This document shows, in pieces, positions 47,450 through 56,459 of a stretch of 64,000 nucleotides of DNA. The stretch's first letter is position 1. Every line of letters begins with the position of its first letter. Source of the stretch: Blastomonas sp. AAP53 (GTDB taxonomy: Bacteria; Pseudomonadota; Alphaproteobacteria; Sphingomonadales; Sphingomonadaceae); the NCBI RefSeq assembly GCF_000331245.1, contig NZ_ANFZ01000009.1, forward strand, positions 62,001 to 126,000, read 5' to 3'. A program made the translations under genes and the position numbers. Under the pieces are notes generated by a model that saw only the letters and a program-made list of their open reading frames with translations, made no database searches and was not told where the DNA came from.

Positions 47450-48673
47450 CTAGTCTTGCGCCAGCACCAATCCATGCTTCTTCTGTCCAAGGCTCAGTTT
47501 GTCACCCGGTCTGACAATATGATCGAAGGCCAGAATTTTCTCGCCGTTAACCCTGACGGCACCCTCTTCGATCTTGCGCTTGGCCTCCTTGTTCGATGCC
47601 GTGAAGCCCAATGCGCTGGTGGCCTGAACAATGGACATGCCATCGGCAGACACGTGGATCGAAGGCAAATCGCCGCCGGCCTGGCCCTGCTCGAAGGTTG
47701 CGCGGGCAGTTTCCGCCGCAGACTGCGCGGCTTCGGCGCCGCGGCACAGCGTCGTGGCGGCGTCGGCCAGTATCTTCTTGGCCTCGTTGATTTCCGAGCC
47801 CTCAAGCGCTTCCAGCCGGGCGATTTCGTCGAGCGGAAGATCGGTGAACAGGCGCAGTCGCACGCCGACGTCCTTGTCTGCCGTATTGCGCCAGAACTGC
47901 CAGTAATCATGATGGGTAAGCTGGTCTTCATTCAGCCAGACCGCACCACCCACCGTCTTGCCCATCTTGCTGCCGTCAGCGTTGGTGAGAAGCGGCGTTG
48001 TCAGCCCGAAGACCTGCGTGCCATCGACGCGCCTGGCGAGATCGACGCCGTTGACGATATTGCCCCATTGGTCCGATCCGCCCATCTGCAGACGACAGCC
48101 AGCCCGACGTGACAGCTCAAGGAAGTCATAGGCTTGCAGGATCATGTAGTTGAATTCGAGGAACGACAGCGACTGCTCGCGATCCAGGCGCAGCTTGACC
48201 GAATCGAAGCTCAGCATGCGGTTCACCGAGAAGTGCTGACCGATGTCGCGCAGGAAGGGGATGTATTCCAGCCTGTCGAGCCATTCGGCATTGTCGAGCA
48301 TGATCGCATCGGTCGGACCATCGCCAAACGTCAGGAACCGTTCGAACACGCGCTTGATCGACGCGACGTTCGACGCGATCAGATCGGTGGTCAAGAGCTT
48401 GCGGGCTTCGTCCTTGAAGCTGGGGTCGCCGATCTTGCCGGTACCGCCGCCCATCAGCACGATCGGCTTGTGGCCGGCCTTCTGCAGCTGGCGCAGCATC
48501 ATGATCGACACAAGATGACCGACATGCAGCGACGGCGCGGTGGGATCAAAGCCGATATAGCCCGGCACGATCTGCTTGGCCGCCAGCGCATCGAGCGCGG
48601 CTGCATCGGTCAGCTGGTGAATATAACCGCGCGCGTCAAGCAGCGCCAAAAGATCGGATGTGTACTGGCTCAT
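47450..48673 (-). CDS. tyrS: Tyrosyl-tRNA synthetase
   Basis: A 407-residue class I synthetase of the bacterial TyrRS type. The HIGH-like motif is 'LHVGHLVS' near residue 50, tyrosine-site segments '[12 protein letters not shown]' and 'GGSDQWGNI' follow, KMSKS is 'KMGKT' near 233-237, and a C-terminal S4 RNA-binding domain closes the protein ('[20 protein letters not shown]'). It stands alone, about 90 bp downstream of... the PilZ start region lies beyond its 3' end on the same strand. Confidence 0.97.
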   Translation of the reverse strand: MSQYTSDLLALLDARGYIHQLTDAAALDALAAKQIVPGYIGFDPTAPSLHVGHLVSIMMLRQLQKAGHKPIVLMGGGTGKIGDPSFKDEARKLLTTDLIASNVASIKRVFERFLTFGDGPTDAIMLDNAEWLDRLEYIPFLRDIGQHFSVNRMLSFDSVKLRLDREQSLSFLEFNYMILQAYDFLELSRRAGCRLQMGGSDQWGNIVNGVDLARRVDGTQVFGLTTPLLTNADGSKMGKTVGGAVWLNEDQLTHHDYWQFWRNTADKDVGVRLRLFTDLPLDEIARLEALEGSEINEAKKILADAATTLCRGAEAAQSAAETARATFEQGQAGGDLPSIHVSADGMSIVQATSALGFTASNKEAKRKIEEGAVRVNGEKILAFDHIVRPGDKLSLGQKKHGLVLAQD

Positions 48674-48721
48674 GATGGCCGCGCGCTTAGCATCGTTGGG
48701 CGCGTGCGAAAAGGTCGCTTG

Positions 48722-49717
48722 TCACGCGTGCGCAGGAGTTTCGGCCGCGCAGCGCCGGTCGTCGCACGGAATGATCTCGAAGGTGCAGTGCGACAGGTTG
48801 GCGATATCGCCGAGCAGCGCGCGGTAATGGCCCGGCGGGCGCGGATTGTGGGTGGCGAGCGACACGATCAGCGCCAGATGCCCGGTGCCGACCTGCCACA
48901 GGTGCAGATCGACCACGCGATTGTCGGCATCGGCCTCGATCCGCTGGCGGATGGCACTGGCAGTGGCAGGGTTGGCCTCCATGTCGAGCAGGACGCGCGC
49001 CGATTGCCGCATCAGCCCTGCCGCCCACCACAGGATGACCACCGCGCCGATAATGCCCATCACCGGGTCGAGCCATGCGAGGCCGAGCCACAGCCCGCCC
49101 AGCAATGCGGCCAGCGCCAGCACCGATGTCAGTGCGTCGGTCAGCACATGCACATAGGCTGCGCGCAGATTGTGATCGTGATGATGGTCGCCATGATCGT
49201 GATGGTCATGATCGCCATGATGGTCATGAGCGGCATCGTGATCGTGGTGATGATGGTCGTGCCCGCCCAGCATGAACGCGCTGGCGATGTTGACGGCCAG
49301 CCCGATGACCGTGACGATGATCGCGGCGGAATAGTCGATGGTCACAGGCGATGCGAGGCGGACAGCCGATTCCCATGCCATCAGCAGCGCGATGACTCCC
49401 AGCAGCAGCGCGCTGCCGAAGGCCGTGAGCGATCCGACCTTGCCGGTGCCCATCGAAAAGCGGCGATCATCGGCATGGGTGCGAGCGAAATGATAGGCGA
49501 AGCCGGCCAGGCCCAATGCGGCGACATGGCTGCCCATGTGCCAGCCATCGGCAAGCAGCGCCATCGATCCGGTCCACCAGCCGCCTGCGATTTCCGCGAC
49601 CATGGTGACGGCCGTGAGTGCGACGACATACCAGGTGCGTCGTTCGCTTTCCGCCTCGCGCTGTCCGGCGAAGACGTGGTCATGGGTCAGTTTTTCGAGC
49701 GCGGCATCATGATGCAT
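48722..49717 (-). CDS. dmeF: CDF family Co2+/Ni2+ efflux transporter DmeF
   Basis: A 331-residue cation diffusion facilitator. The start 'MHHDAALEKLTHDHVF' is characteristic of the DmeF branch. Six membrane helices follow (about 30-215), with metal-site residues in 'ADGWHMGSH' (helix 2) and 'HVLTD' (His190, Asp194; helix 5). Between helices 4 and 5 lies a His/Asp-rich loop (153-183) with about 18 histidines, and a C-terminal cytoplasmic ferredoxin-like domain ends the protein. ATG at 49717 has GGAAA 5 nt upstream. No DmeR/RcnR-type repressor gene is adjacent. Confidence 0.92.
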   Translation of the reverse strand: MHHDAALEKLTHDHVFAGQREAESERRTWYVVALTAVTMVAEIAGGWWTGSMALLADGWHMGSHVAALGLAGFAYHFARTHADDRRFSMGTGKVGSLTAFGSALLLGVIALLMAWESAVRLASPVTIDYSAAIIVTVIGLAVNIASAFMLGGHDHHHHDHDAAHDHHGDHDHHDHGDHHHDHNLRAAYVHVLTDALTSVLALAALLGGLWLGLAWLDPVMGIIGAVVILWWAAGLMRQSARVLLDMEANPATASAIRQRIEADADNRVVDLHLWQVGTGHLALIVSLATHNPRPPGHYRALLGDIANLSHCTFEIIPCDDRRCAAETPAHA

Positions 49718-49829
49718 GGCGTTTCCAGATGACAGGGGAGGCATCCAGGCTGCTTCGTCCCGGTTAGCCGCCTATTTCTGTCAGTCCAGCAGCGTCAGCG
49801 CAATCCCCTGCTGCGGATGGTTGCCGCGC

Positions 49830-50735
49830 TCAGCCTTCGGCCAGGGCCTTGAGCAGGGCGCGCTCCAAAGGATCCAGCGCGCCATCGGCATCGACCATGG
49901 CCTGCAACCAGTCCTGTTCGCGCTCCGAAAGGTCAGGCTCCGACGCTGCTTCGGGCTCGGGCGTGCGCGCTGCCGGAGCCGAATCGACGAGAGAGCTGGC
50001 CATCCGCCCGAAAAAGCGGCCGACGCTGGAAGAGGTGTCCGCCATGAAGGCATGCAGTCGCGCGGCGTCCCGATGGCTCAGCGCCTCGAAACGCTGGTCG
50101 GTGAGCAGATGCAGGCTCAAGGCCTGGACGAACAACGTCTGCCATTCAGGCGCATTCTGGCCGTGTAATGTCGCGTTCTTGATGTCGAACAAGAGTTCGG
50201 CCTCGGCCCGGTTAATGTGCGCAGGCGCTGCGCCGCCCGCGGCATAGAGCACCCGCCGCAGCAGGCGCACTTCGGCTGTACCGATGGTGCCCGGCGCCAG
50301 GCCGTTACCGCAGCGGGTGGGGCCTTCGCCGTGAAGGACTGCGTGGCGGATCTGCTCGAGGGCATAGAATTTGAGACTGTCGGGTACATTTTCGGCGCGC
50401 TCGATCACTTTCACCAGCAGCTCGAGTTCGGCCAGTGTATCGACCCTGCCGTCATGGTCGATCGCCTGCATCAGCCAGGCGGCGTTGCCTTCGCTGACAT
50501 AGCCGCGGGGCTCGGCCTGTTCGACGAGATAGGCGGTGATGGCCTCGACGAAAAAGTCGACCCATTCGGCGCTGGGGGCGGTGCTGGTGCGGTTGAGTTC
50601 GAACAGGATGCCCGCTTCCTGCGGCGTGATCTGGCCATCGGGCCAGACCACCCGGCGCAAGGCCAGCGTTTCATCCGGGCCAAGGCTGCGCGCCTGCGCG
50701 ATCATCGCGGTCACATCATCAAGGGGCTTGGTCAT
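49830..50735 (-). CDS. Internally duplicated EF-hand/TerB-like hypothetical protein
   Basis: A 301-residue soluble protein without signal peptide. It consists of two copies of a unit: a helical part (28-72 'RRVVW...PSAEWVDFFVEAITAYL' against 160-210 'RRVLY...APEWQTLFVQALSLHL') and a loop-helix part ('WLMQAIDHDGRVDTLAELELL' at 87-107 against 'WLQAMVDADGALDPLERALL' at 276-295). Both loops have the D-x-D-G-x-x-D-x-x-E spacing of an EF-hand calcium loop (Asp93/95/99, Asp282/284/288). TerB-like proteins show similar acidic loops. I do not know its role. Confidence 0.7.
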   Translation of the reverse strand: MTKPLDDVTAMIAQARSLGPDETLALRRVVWPDGQITPQEAGILFELNRTSTAPSAEWVDFFVEAITAYLVEQAEPRGYVSEGNAAWLMQAIDHDGRVDTLAELELLVKVIERAENVPDSLKFYALEQIRHAVLHGEGPTRCGNGLAPGTIGTAEVRLLRRVLYAAGGAAPAHINRAEAELLFDIKNATLHGQNAPEWQTLFVQALSLHLLTDQRFEALSHRDAARLHAFMADTSSSVGRFFGRMASSLVDSAPAARTPEPEAASEPDLSEREQDWLQAMVDADGALDPLERALLKALAEG

Positions 50736-50832
50736 GGTTTCGCATCGCCTGCAGCTGTCGAAGGCTGTCAGCGTTAACCCCAAGGCCTTAAGATGCGGTA
50801 ATCAACCCACAGCCAAGCATCCTTGCGTGGCT

Positions 50833-51642
50833 TCAACCGCGTTTGGGCGGCATGGGAAAAAAGGGCGATGTGCGTGCGATATAGTCCGCATATTCCGGGC
50901 GGGTCTTCTTGAGCCCGCGCTCCAGCATCGCTGCACCGCTCCACTTGATCAGCGTGAAGTTGAGGAACACCGGCCCGATCAGGCTGGCAAAGCCGATATC
51001 CCATCCGGTGGAGAACGCCACTAGCCAGATGCCCCACCAGGTGCAGGCATCGCCAAAATAATTGGGGTGGCGGGTGTAGCGCCAAAGGCCGGTGTTCAGC
51101 ACCTTGCCCTTGTTGGCGGGGTTGCCACGGAACTGTTCCAGCTGCCAGTCGCCGATGGTTTCGAACGCGATGCCGATCAGCGCGATGATACCGCCCAGAT
51201 AGGCAAGAGCCCCCAGCTCGCCGCCCCGCCAGATCCCCAGCTGCGCAGGCAGGCAGACCATGAACAGCAAGGGGCCTTGCAACAGAAACACCTGCAGCAG
51301 CGACGTCTTGGCAAAGCTCCAGCCCTTCTTGTCCCTGGCCGAGGCAATGATCTTGGCATAGCGTGGATCTTCGCCATTGCGGCGCCAGCGGATGAACAGG
51401 TGCAGCCCCAGCCGCAGGCCCCAGATCGCGGTCAGTGCCAGCAGCACTACCGCTGCGGGTGAGGCAGCGCCGCTGAGCCAGAACGTCGCTGCGGCCAGCA
51501 GCACCATGCCCATCGGCCAGACCGCATCAATGAACGAGACATCCTTGATCGCCACGGAGACGCCCCACAGCACGATCATGACGCCAAAGATCAGCGCCAG
51601 GTTGTGCAACAGCAGGGGGATGGCGTCGGTCACAGGGGTCAC
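50833..51642 (-). CDS. DUF1295 membrane protein (steroid 5-alpha-reductase-like fold)
   Basis: A 269-residue polytopic protein of the DUF1295 family, related to steroid reductases and isoprenylcysteine methyltransferases. Landmarks are 'WGLRLGLHLFIRW' and the C-terminal 'LWRYTRHPNYFGDACTWWGIWLVA', where the HPNYFGE-like block binds cofactor in the superfamily. I chose GTG at 51642, which overlaps the upstream acyltransferase stop (GTGA), so the two are coupled. The substrate is unknown; a lipid is likely given its neighbour. Confidence 0.88.
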   Translation of the reverse strand: MTPVTDAIPLLLHNLALIFGVMIVLWGVSVAIKDVSFIDAVWPMGMVLLAAATFWLSGAASPAAVVLLALTAIWGLRLGLHLFIRWRRNGEDPRYAKIIASARDKKGWSFAKTSLLQVFLLQGPLLFMVCLPAQLGIWRGGELGALAYLGGIIALIGIAFETIGDWQLEQFRGNPANKGKVLNTGLWRYTRHPNYFGDACTWWGIWLVAFSTGWDIGFASLIGPVFLNFTLIKWSGAAMLERGLKKTRPEYADYIARTSPFFPMPPKRG

Positions 51643-52271
51643 AGGCGGCTGTCCTTGATGATGTCGATACCCGCGCGGTCGGGGTGGCGCGGGGTCACGC
51701 TCTTGTAAAATTCCATGATGGCCTTCATGTCCTCGGCATAATCGCCGGTCGGCATGATGGCAGGGCCCAGACCACCGACCTTGCGTCCATAGTCCATCAG
51801 CCCGCACACCAGCGGCACGCGCGCGGCCAGCGCGATCTGGTAAAAGCCGGTGCGCCACTGGCGGACATTGCCGCGCGTGCCTTCGGGTGCGATCGTCAGC
51901 ATGAACTCGTCGCGGCGGGCGAATTCCTCGACCATCTGCTGCACCTGACCGCGGTTGTAGCTGCGCTCGACGGGAACGCCGCCCATGTCGCGCATGAACC
52001 GCCCCAGCGGCCAGCGGAACAGCGACGTCTTGGCCATGAAATGCGCCTTGATGCCAAGATCGCCGGTCAGCCCCAGGAAATACAGAAAGTCCCAGTTGCT
52101 GGTGTGCGGCGCGGCGATGATGACGAAACGGCGCGGCTCTGGAACAGTGCCCTCGGCCCTCCAGCCTCGGCTGCGATACAGCATCAAGAGCAGGCGCCGG
52201 ACTACGCGCGACAATAATGTGGGCGGACGGTCGTCCGTGCGCGGCGGCCAGCCTTCGTGCTCAACATCCAT
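51639..52271 (-). CDS. Lysophospholipid/1-acylglycerol-3-phosphate acyltransferase family protein
   Basis: A 210-residue PlsC-superfamily protein. The H(x)4D motif is 'HTSNWD' near residue 55, and the second block 'PEGTRG' lies near 128. There is one N-terminal hydrophobic segment ('LLLMLYRSRGW' region) but no clear transmembrane helix. It transfers an acyl chain to a lipid acceptor at the membrane face. It may act with the DUF1295 protein encoded directly after it. Confidence 0.87.
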   Translation of the reverse strand: MDVEHEGWPPRTDDRPPTLLSRVVRRLLLMLYRSRGWRAEGTVPEPRRFVIIAAPHTSNWDFLYFLGLTGDLGIKAHFMAKTSLFRWPLGRFMRDMGGVPVERSYNRGQVQQMVEEFARRDEFMLTIAPEGTRGNVRQWRTGFYQIALAARVPLVCGLMDYGRKVGGLGPAIMPTGDYAEDMKAIMEFYKSVTPRHPDRAGIDIIKDSRL

Positions 52272-52395
52272 GATCTGAAAAACCCGCCCCCGTCTGATCG
52301 CTCGCGTCAGCTACGGCGCGAAGAGTGCAGAAGATGCGGCAAACAGGCAAATGTTATTGATGCAGGTTAGGGCGTGATCGGGAATTGGCTGATTG

Positions 52396-52722
52396 TCAGT
52401 GTCCGCACACGGCGGACAGGCGGGCCATCAGGGCAGGGGCTTCGCCTGCAATGTGCACTTGTTTGTTGCGCCCGGTTTCGCCAGAGTGGATCGTGACCTC
52501 GCGCTTGCGCAGCGACAGTTCAGCCGCGAGCAGATCGACCAGAGCAGCATTGGCTGCTCCATCCGATGGAGGGGCTGCGATGCGGACCAGCAACACCGCC
52601 CGTCCCTCTGCATCGACGCCCATGCCCGCAATCTGGCTGCGTGTGGCGCGAGGGGTGGCGCGCACACAAACCAGAACCCCGCCCGGCGCGGCACGCCAGG
52701 GCGGGGTTTCTTGATCGGACAA
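52396..52722 (-). CDS. DUF167 (YggU) family protein
   Basis: A small basic/acidic alpha-beta protein of the DUF167 family, with 'VLVCVRATPRATRSQIAG', 'LLVRIAAPPSDGAANAALVDLLA' and 'HSGETGRNKQVHIAG' in the family order. The full frame gives 108 residues from a TTG at 52722, with a weak ribosome site, so the true start could be somewhat later. Function of the family is unknown. It lies 22 bp after the DUF885 gene and is probably in its transcript. Confidence 0.85.
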   Translation of the reverse strand: MSDQETPPWRAAPGGVLVCVRATPRATRSQIAGMGVDAEGRAVLLVRIAAPPSDGAANAALVDLLAAELSLRKREVTIHSGETGRNKQVHIAGEAPALMARLSAVCGH

Positions 52723-52744
52723 GGCGGATGGCCCCGTCAGCCGG

Positions 52745-54565
52745 TCAGCCCTTGCTGGCCAGGATCCACCGGTTGATCTTCTCTTCCAGGACGCTCATCG
52801 GCAGCGCGCCGGTGTTGAGCACCTGGTCGTGGAATTCGCGCGGATCGAACCTGGCACCCAGTTCCTTCTCCGCCTTGGCCTTCAGCCGCTGGATGGTCAG
52901 CGCCCCGATCTTGTAGGCCAGTGCCTGGCTGGGGATGGCAATGTAGCGCTCGACTTCGGCGGTGGCGTCGGTTTCGCCCATCGACGAGTTGTCGAGCATG
53001 TACTTGATCGCCTGTTCGCGGGTCCAGCCCTTCGAGTGGATGCCGCTGTCGACCACCAGACGCATCGCACGCAGCATCTCGTCATCCAGATGGCCAAAGC
53101 GCTGATAGGGGTCGGTGAACAGACCCATCGGATAGCCGAGCTTTTCGGAATACAGCGCCCAGCCTTCGACATAGGCGGTGTTGCCGCCAAAGCGCATGAA
53201 CGCGGGCAGGGCCTCGTTTTCCTGCGCCAGGCTGATCTGGAAATGGTGCCCGGGGGCGCCCTCGTGCAGGTACAATGTGGTCATGCCCGGGGTCGTGCGG
53301 CTGGGCAGGTCATAGGCATTGAAATAGAAGATACCGGGGCGAGAGCCATCAGGATTGCCCGACTGATAGCTGCCGCCTGCCTCGAACTTCTCGCGGAATT
53401 CCTCATAGGGGCGGATTTCCAGCGACGTCTTGGGCAGGATCTTGAATTGGGTTGCGATGACCGCATCAACCTTCTTGCCAATGTCGTAATAGCCCTGGGT
53501 CAGCGCCTCGCGGCTGGGCATCTTGAACTTGGGGTCGGTGCGCAGATAGTTGAAGAACTCTGCCAGCGTGCCCTTGTAGCCGACTTCGGTCTTGATCGCT
53601 TCCATCTCGGTGAGGATGCGCTTGACCTCGCTCAGGCCCAGGTTGTGCACTTCATCCGCGGTCAGCGGCAGGGTGGTGGTCTGCTCGATCAGATAGGCGT
53701 ACAGCTTGTCGCCGCCCTTCATGTACTTCAGGCCCACGCCCTCGCGGGCATCCTTCAGGTAGTCATCGGCCAGATAGTCGCGCAGCCGCTTGTAGGCGGG
53801 GTAGATGTCATCGGTGATGACCTTGCGATATTCGGCGGTGAAGCGCGCCTTGTCCGCCTCGCTGAACTCGGCGGGGAACTGCTTTGTCGGGCCGAAATAG
53901 GGCGAATCTTCGGGCTTTTGCGCCAGCTGGGTGTCGAGCTGCTCGATGACGTTGCGGATCGTCATCTTGGTTTCCACGACGCCGGACGCCTGGCCCTGCT
54001 TGAAGCGATCGATCGACCGGTCGAGCAGAATCACGAACTCCTTGTGACGCTTCAGATTGTTCTCGTAATCCAGCACGGTCTTGAACGGCGCGGTGCCGGT
54101 GCCCGATGCGAAATTGGGGTAGAAGGTGTGAAAACCGAAAAAGTGGTTGATCGGGCGCACGGCGGTCAGCGGCAGATACTCGGGTGACAGGCCCTTGATC
54201 ACATCCTGCTGGTTGCGCTCGAAAATGTCATAGCCGATCTGGTTCGTCGTCGTCAGCCTGGACCGGTCGATCTTCGCCAGCGCGGCCAGATTGTCTTCGG
54301 CCGCCTTGCGCTCTGCATTGTAGAATTCATCCGTGACATAATCACCCAGGCGATCGGCATAGCGCAGGTCGCCGCGGAACAGCCCGCCCAGCGGGTTGCG
54401 CTCCAGCTGTGCTTCGTCATCGGCCGCAAACAGCGCATTCAATCGCGCATCTTCGGATTGCGATGTAGCCTCGGTTGCAGTCTGGGCATGGGCTGGCGAA
54501 AGGCTGAGCGGTGCTGCAAGGGCGGCGCTGGCCAGCAGCAGCATGGTCTGGCGAAATGACGACAT
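52745..54565 (-). CDS. DUF885 family secreted protein (putative zinc carboxypeptidase-like)
   Basis: A 606-residue protein with a signal peptide ending near 'SPAHAQ|T' (residue 28). The DUF885 domain fills the rest. The motif 'YLHEGAPGHHFQ' near residue 432 holds a HExxxxHH arrangement that is thought to bind metal, with a later 'FGGNTAYVEGWALYSE' carrying the conserved EGW glutamate. The family is linked to peptidase clan MA-like enzymes but is little studied. Periplasmic location is expected. Confidence 0.88.
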   Translation of the reverse strand: MSSFRQTMLLLASAALAAPLSLSPAHAQTATEATSQSEDARLNALFAADDEAQLERNPLGGLFRGDLRYADRLGDYVTDEFYNAERKAAEDNLAALAKIDRSRLTTTNQIGYDIFERNQQDVIKGLSPEYLPLTAVRPINHFFGFHTFYPNFASGTGTAPFKTVLDYENNLKRHKEFVILLDRSIDRFKQGQASGVVETKMTIRNVIEQLDTQLAQKPEDSPYFGPTKQFPAEFSEADKARFTAEYRKVITDDIYPAYKRLRDYLADDYLKDAREGVGLKYMKGGDKLYAYLIEQTTTLPLTADEVHNLGLSEVKRILTEMEAIKTEVGYKGTLAEFFNYLRTDPKFKMPSREALTQGYYDIGKKVDAVIATQFKILPKTSLEIRPYEEFREKFEAGGSYQSGNPDGSRPGIFYFNAYDLPSRTTPGMTTLYLHEGAPGHHFQISLAQENEALPAFMRFGGNTAYVEGWALYSEKLGYPMGLFTDPYQRFGHLDDEMLRAMRLVVDSGIHSKGWTREQAIKYMLDNSSMGETDATAEVERYIAIPSQALAYKIGALTIQRLKAKAEKELGARFDPREFHDQVLNTGALPMSVLEEKINRWILASKG

Positions 54566-54861
54566 GATAAAGGAACCTTCCCGGTCTTATAAAACGCGCG
54601 CCTTGCCGCTGATCGATGCGATAAGCGCGAATACCGGGGCGCTATCATGACGTTAACCGTGCGGCAATCGTGGCCTTATGATGCTGGTCGAACAGCTGGA
54701 TACGTTGGTGGAAATGGTGTCTGGCCCAATCGGATGAATCGAGCCGTTCGATTAACATGCATCAACTTATCGATGAAACTTTATAGCGAACTGGTGGTTT
54801 ATTGTTCCGAGAGCCGCCCAAAGGGGGCGCCACCCTCTGAAGAAGTGAAACCGTTACCGCC

Positions 54862-55269
54862 ATGAACGCCCGTATCCTTATTGTCGAAGATGAATTCCTG
54901 GTAGCGCTCGACATGCAGGTTGGGCTGGAGGACGCAGGGCATGAGGTCGTGGGTGTTGCCGATGACTGGAAATCCGCCATCCGGCTGGCCGAAAGCGGAC
55001 CGAGCGTCGCATTGGTCGATATCAATCTATGCGATGGTGCCACCGGCCCCTCCATCGGAGCATGGCTGGGTCAGGAAATCGGCTGCACGGTGATCTTCGT
55101 GACCGCAAACCCGCGCCAGATCGACATCCCCATTCCCGGTGCGCTGGGCGTGATGATCAAGCCGGTCGATAGCCGGCAGGTCGTCGAGGCCGTGAGCTTT
55201 GCCGTGGCTGCCCGCCTGGGCAAGCCTTCGCCGACTCCGCCGCCGGGGCTGATGCTGCTGGCTTCCTGA
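54862..55269 (+). CDS. Single-domain response regulator
   Basis: A 135-residue receiver domain without output domain. The acidic pocket is Glu9/Asp10, phosphoacceptor Asp53 (LVDINL), switch Thr81 (FVTANP) and Lys100 (MIKPVD). The tail after 120 is Pro-rich. It is convergent with an HWE-type kinase gene, 48 bp apart. Such lone receivers in alphaproteobacteria often pair with HWE kinases and act by phosphate transfer or protein binding. The 296 bp before it hold no gene that I can see. Confidence 0.92.
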   Translation: MNARILIVEDEFLVALDMQVGLEDAGHEVVGVADDWKSAIRLAESGPSVALVDINLCDGATGPSIGAWLGQEIGCTVIFVTANPRQIDIPIPGALGVMIKPVDSRQVVEAVSFAVAARLGKPSPTPPPGLMLLAS

Positions 55270-55317
55270 CGCGGCCCCAAAGCTTACTTCACAAGATTGC
55301 AAAAATGGCCGTTTCGA

Positions 55318-56406
55318 TCAGACGGGAGCGCCCTCGGCTCGCTTGAGCCGACTGGCTGAAATCCGCATATCCACGCGCAACCCCTCCGCAAGCCAGTGCC
55401 GCTCGATAGCCCCGGCCAATTGCTGGGTGACGGCAAGCTGCACCAGCCGTGTTCCAAATCCGGTCTCGTTGGGTTCGCCTTGCAGCGCGGGACCCTTCTG
55501 CTCGATCCAGTCGATCAATACGTCATTGCCGTTCTGCGCGATCTCGATGGCGACCGTGCCCAGGTCAGACGAAAGCGCGCCATATTTTGCCGAGTTGGTG
55601 GCAAGTTCGTGAAACACCAAGGCCACCGGTGTTGCACTGCGGTCGTCGATCTCGGGGTTGTCTCCCGTCATCGTCAGCCGGCCTGCGCCTAGAGCGGGGT
55701 ATGCGCTCAATATCTCGCCCAGCAACCCGTGGAGTGTCGAGGCGACGGCAATCGGACGGGATTGTTCGCTGTGCGGACGAGCAAACTCGTGCGCCCGGCC
55801 CAGCGCTGCGATGCGATCCTGCAATTCGGCGGCCATCGGGCGCAATTGCGGGTTCTGGCGGGCCGACATGCCGATCAGCCCATTGATGACGGCGAAGATA
55901 TTCTTGATCCGGTGGCTGAGTTCGCGGCTCAGGACCTCGTTTTCCTCCATCATCATCTTGGATTCGTGAATATCGGTGCAGGTGCCGATCCAGCGCACGA
56001 TCTTGCCTTGCTCGTTCTTCAGCGGCAGTGCCCGGCCCAGGGTCCAGCGATATTCGCCGCTGTGATGGCGAAGCCGATAGGTGACTTCGTATTGATCGCC
56101 GGTCTCGAGCGCATGCTGCCACACCCTGCGGGAATGTTCCTGGTCATCGGGATGGAACATGCCGTTCCAGCCTTCGCCATCGGTCGATCCTTGCGGGACG
56201 CCGGTAAATTCGTACCAGCGGGCATTGTAATAATCATGAAAGCCATCGGGCAGCGTCGACCACACCATCTGCGGCATGGCATCGGTCAGGATACGAAAGG
56301 CAGAGTTCATACGCTGCAGCGTGTCGCGCGTCGCAACAACGCCTTCTTCATCGGCAGCCTGCGCACCAAAGCCAAAGGCGCGCGACAAAAAATCGAGTTC
56401 AGACAT
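55318..56406 (-). CDS. PAS-HWE sensor histidine kinase
   Basis: A 362-residue cytoplasmic kinase. Residues 34-147 form a PAS domain of PAS_3 type ('VWSTLPDGFHDYYNARW...' to 'IVRWIGTCTDIHE'). The dimerisation helix contains phosphoacceptor His165 (LSHRIKNIF), and the ATP-binding domain follows ('LVFHELATNSAKYGAL' is the N-box). The FHELATNS form marks the HisKA_2/HWE family. No membrane segment is present. ATG at 56406 is used; a TTG just before it is an alternative. The gene is 53 bp after the Crp-type gene, same strand. Confidence 0.92.
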   Translation of the reverse strand: MSELDFLSRAFGFGAQAADEEGVVATRDTLQRMNSAFRILTDAMPQMVWSTLPDGFHDYYNARWYEFTGVPQGSTDGEGWNGMFHPDDQEHSRRVWQHALETGDQYEVTYRLRHHSGEYRWTLGRALPLKNEQGKIVRWIGTCTDIHESKMMMEENEVLSRELSHRIKNIFAVINGLIGMSARQNPQLRPMAAELQDRIAALGRAHEFARPHSEQSRPIAVASTLHGLLGEILSAYPALGAGRLTMTGDNPEIDDRSATPVALVFHELATNSAKYGALSSDLGTVAIEIAQNGNDVLIDWIEQKGPALQGEPNETGFGTRLVQLAVTQQLAGAIERHWLAEGLRVDMRISASRLKRAEGAPV

Positions 56407-56459
56407 CAAGGTGCTTTCTGGCAGGCAATTTCGAGCGATAGCGACTGGCGTTCATAGGG

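Noticed and set aside
49171-49265. Tandem-looking short repeats that might suggest a CRISPR or minisatellite
   Set aside because: Units are only a few bases, without spacers, and encode the His/Asp loop of DmeF in frame.
48134-49732. A 532-codon plus-strand open frame with Met/Val-rich runs opposite tyrS and dmeF
   Set aside because: The Met/Val-rich part is the complement of the DmeF histidine loop; no gene features.
54566-54861. A general-stress (EcfG-type GGAAC...CGTT) promoter before the receiver gene
   Set aside because: GGAAC-like pentamers occur near 54570 and, reversed, near 54805, but no CGTT lies at the required spacing in the right orientation.
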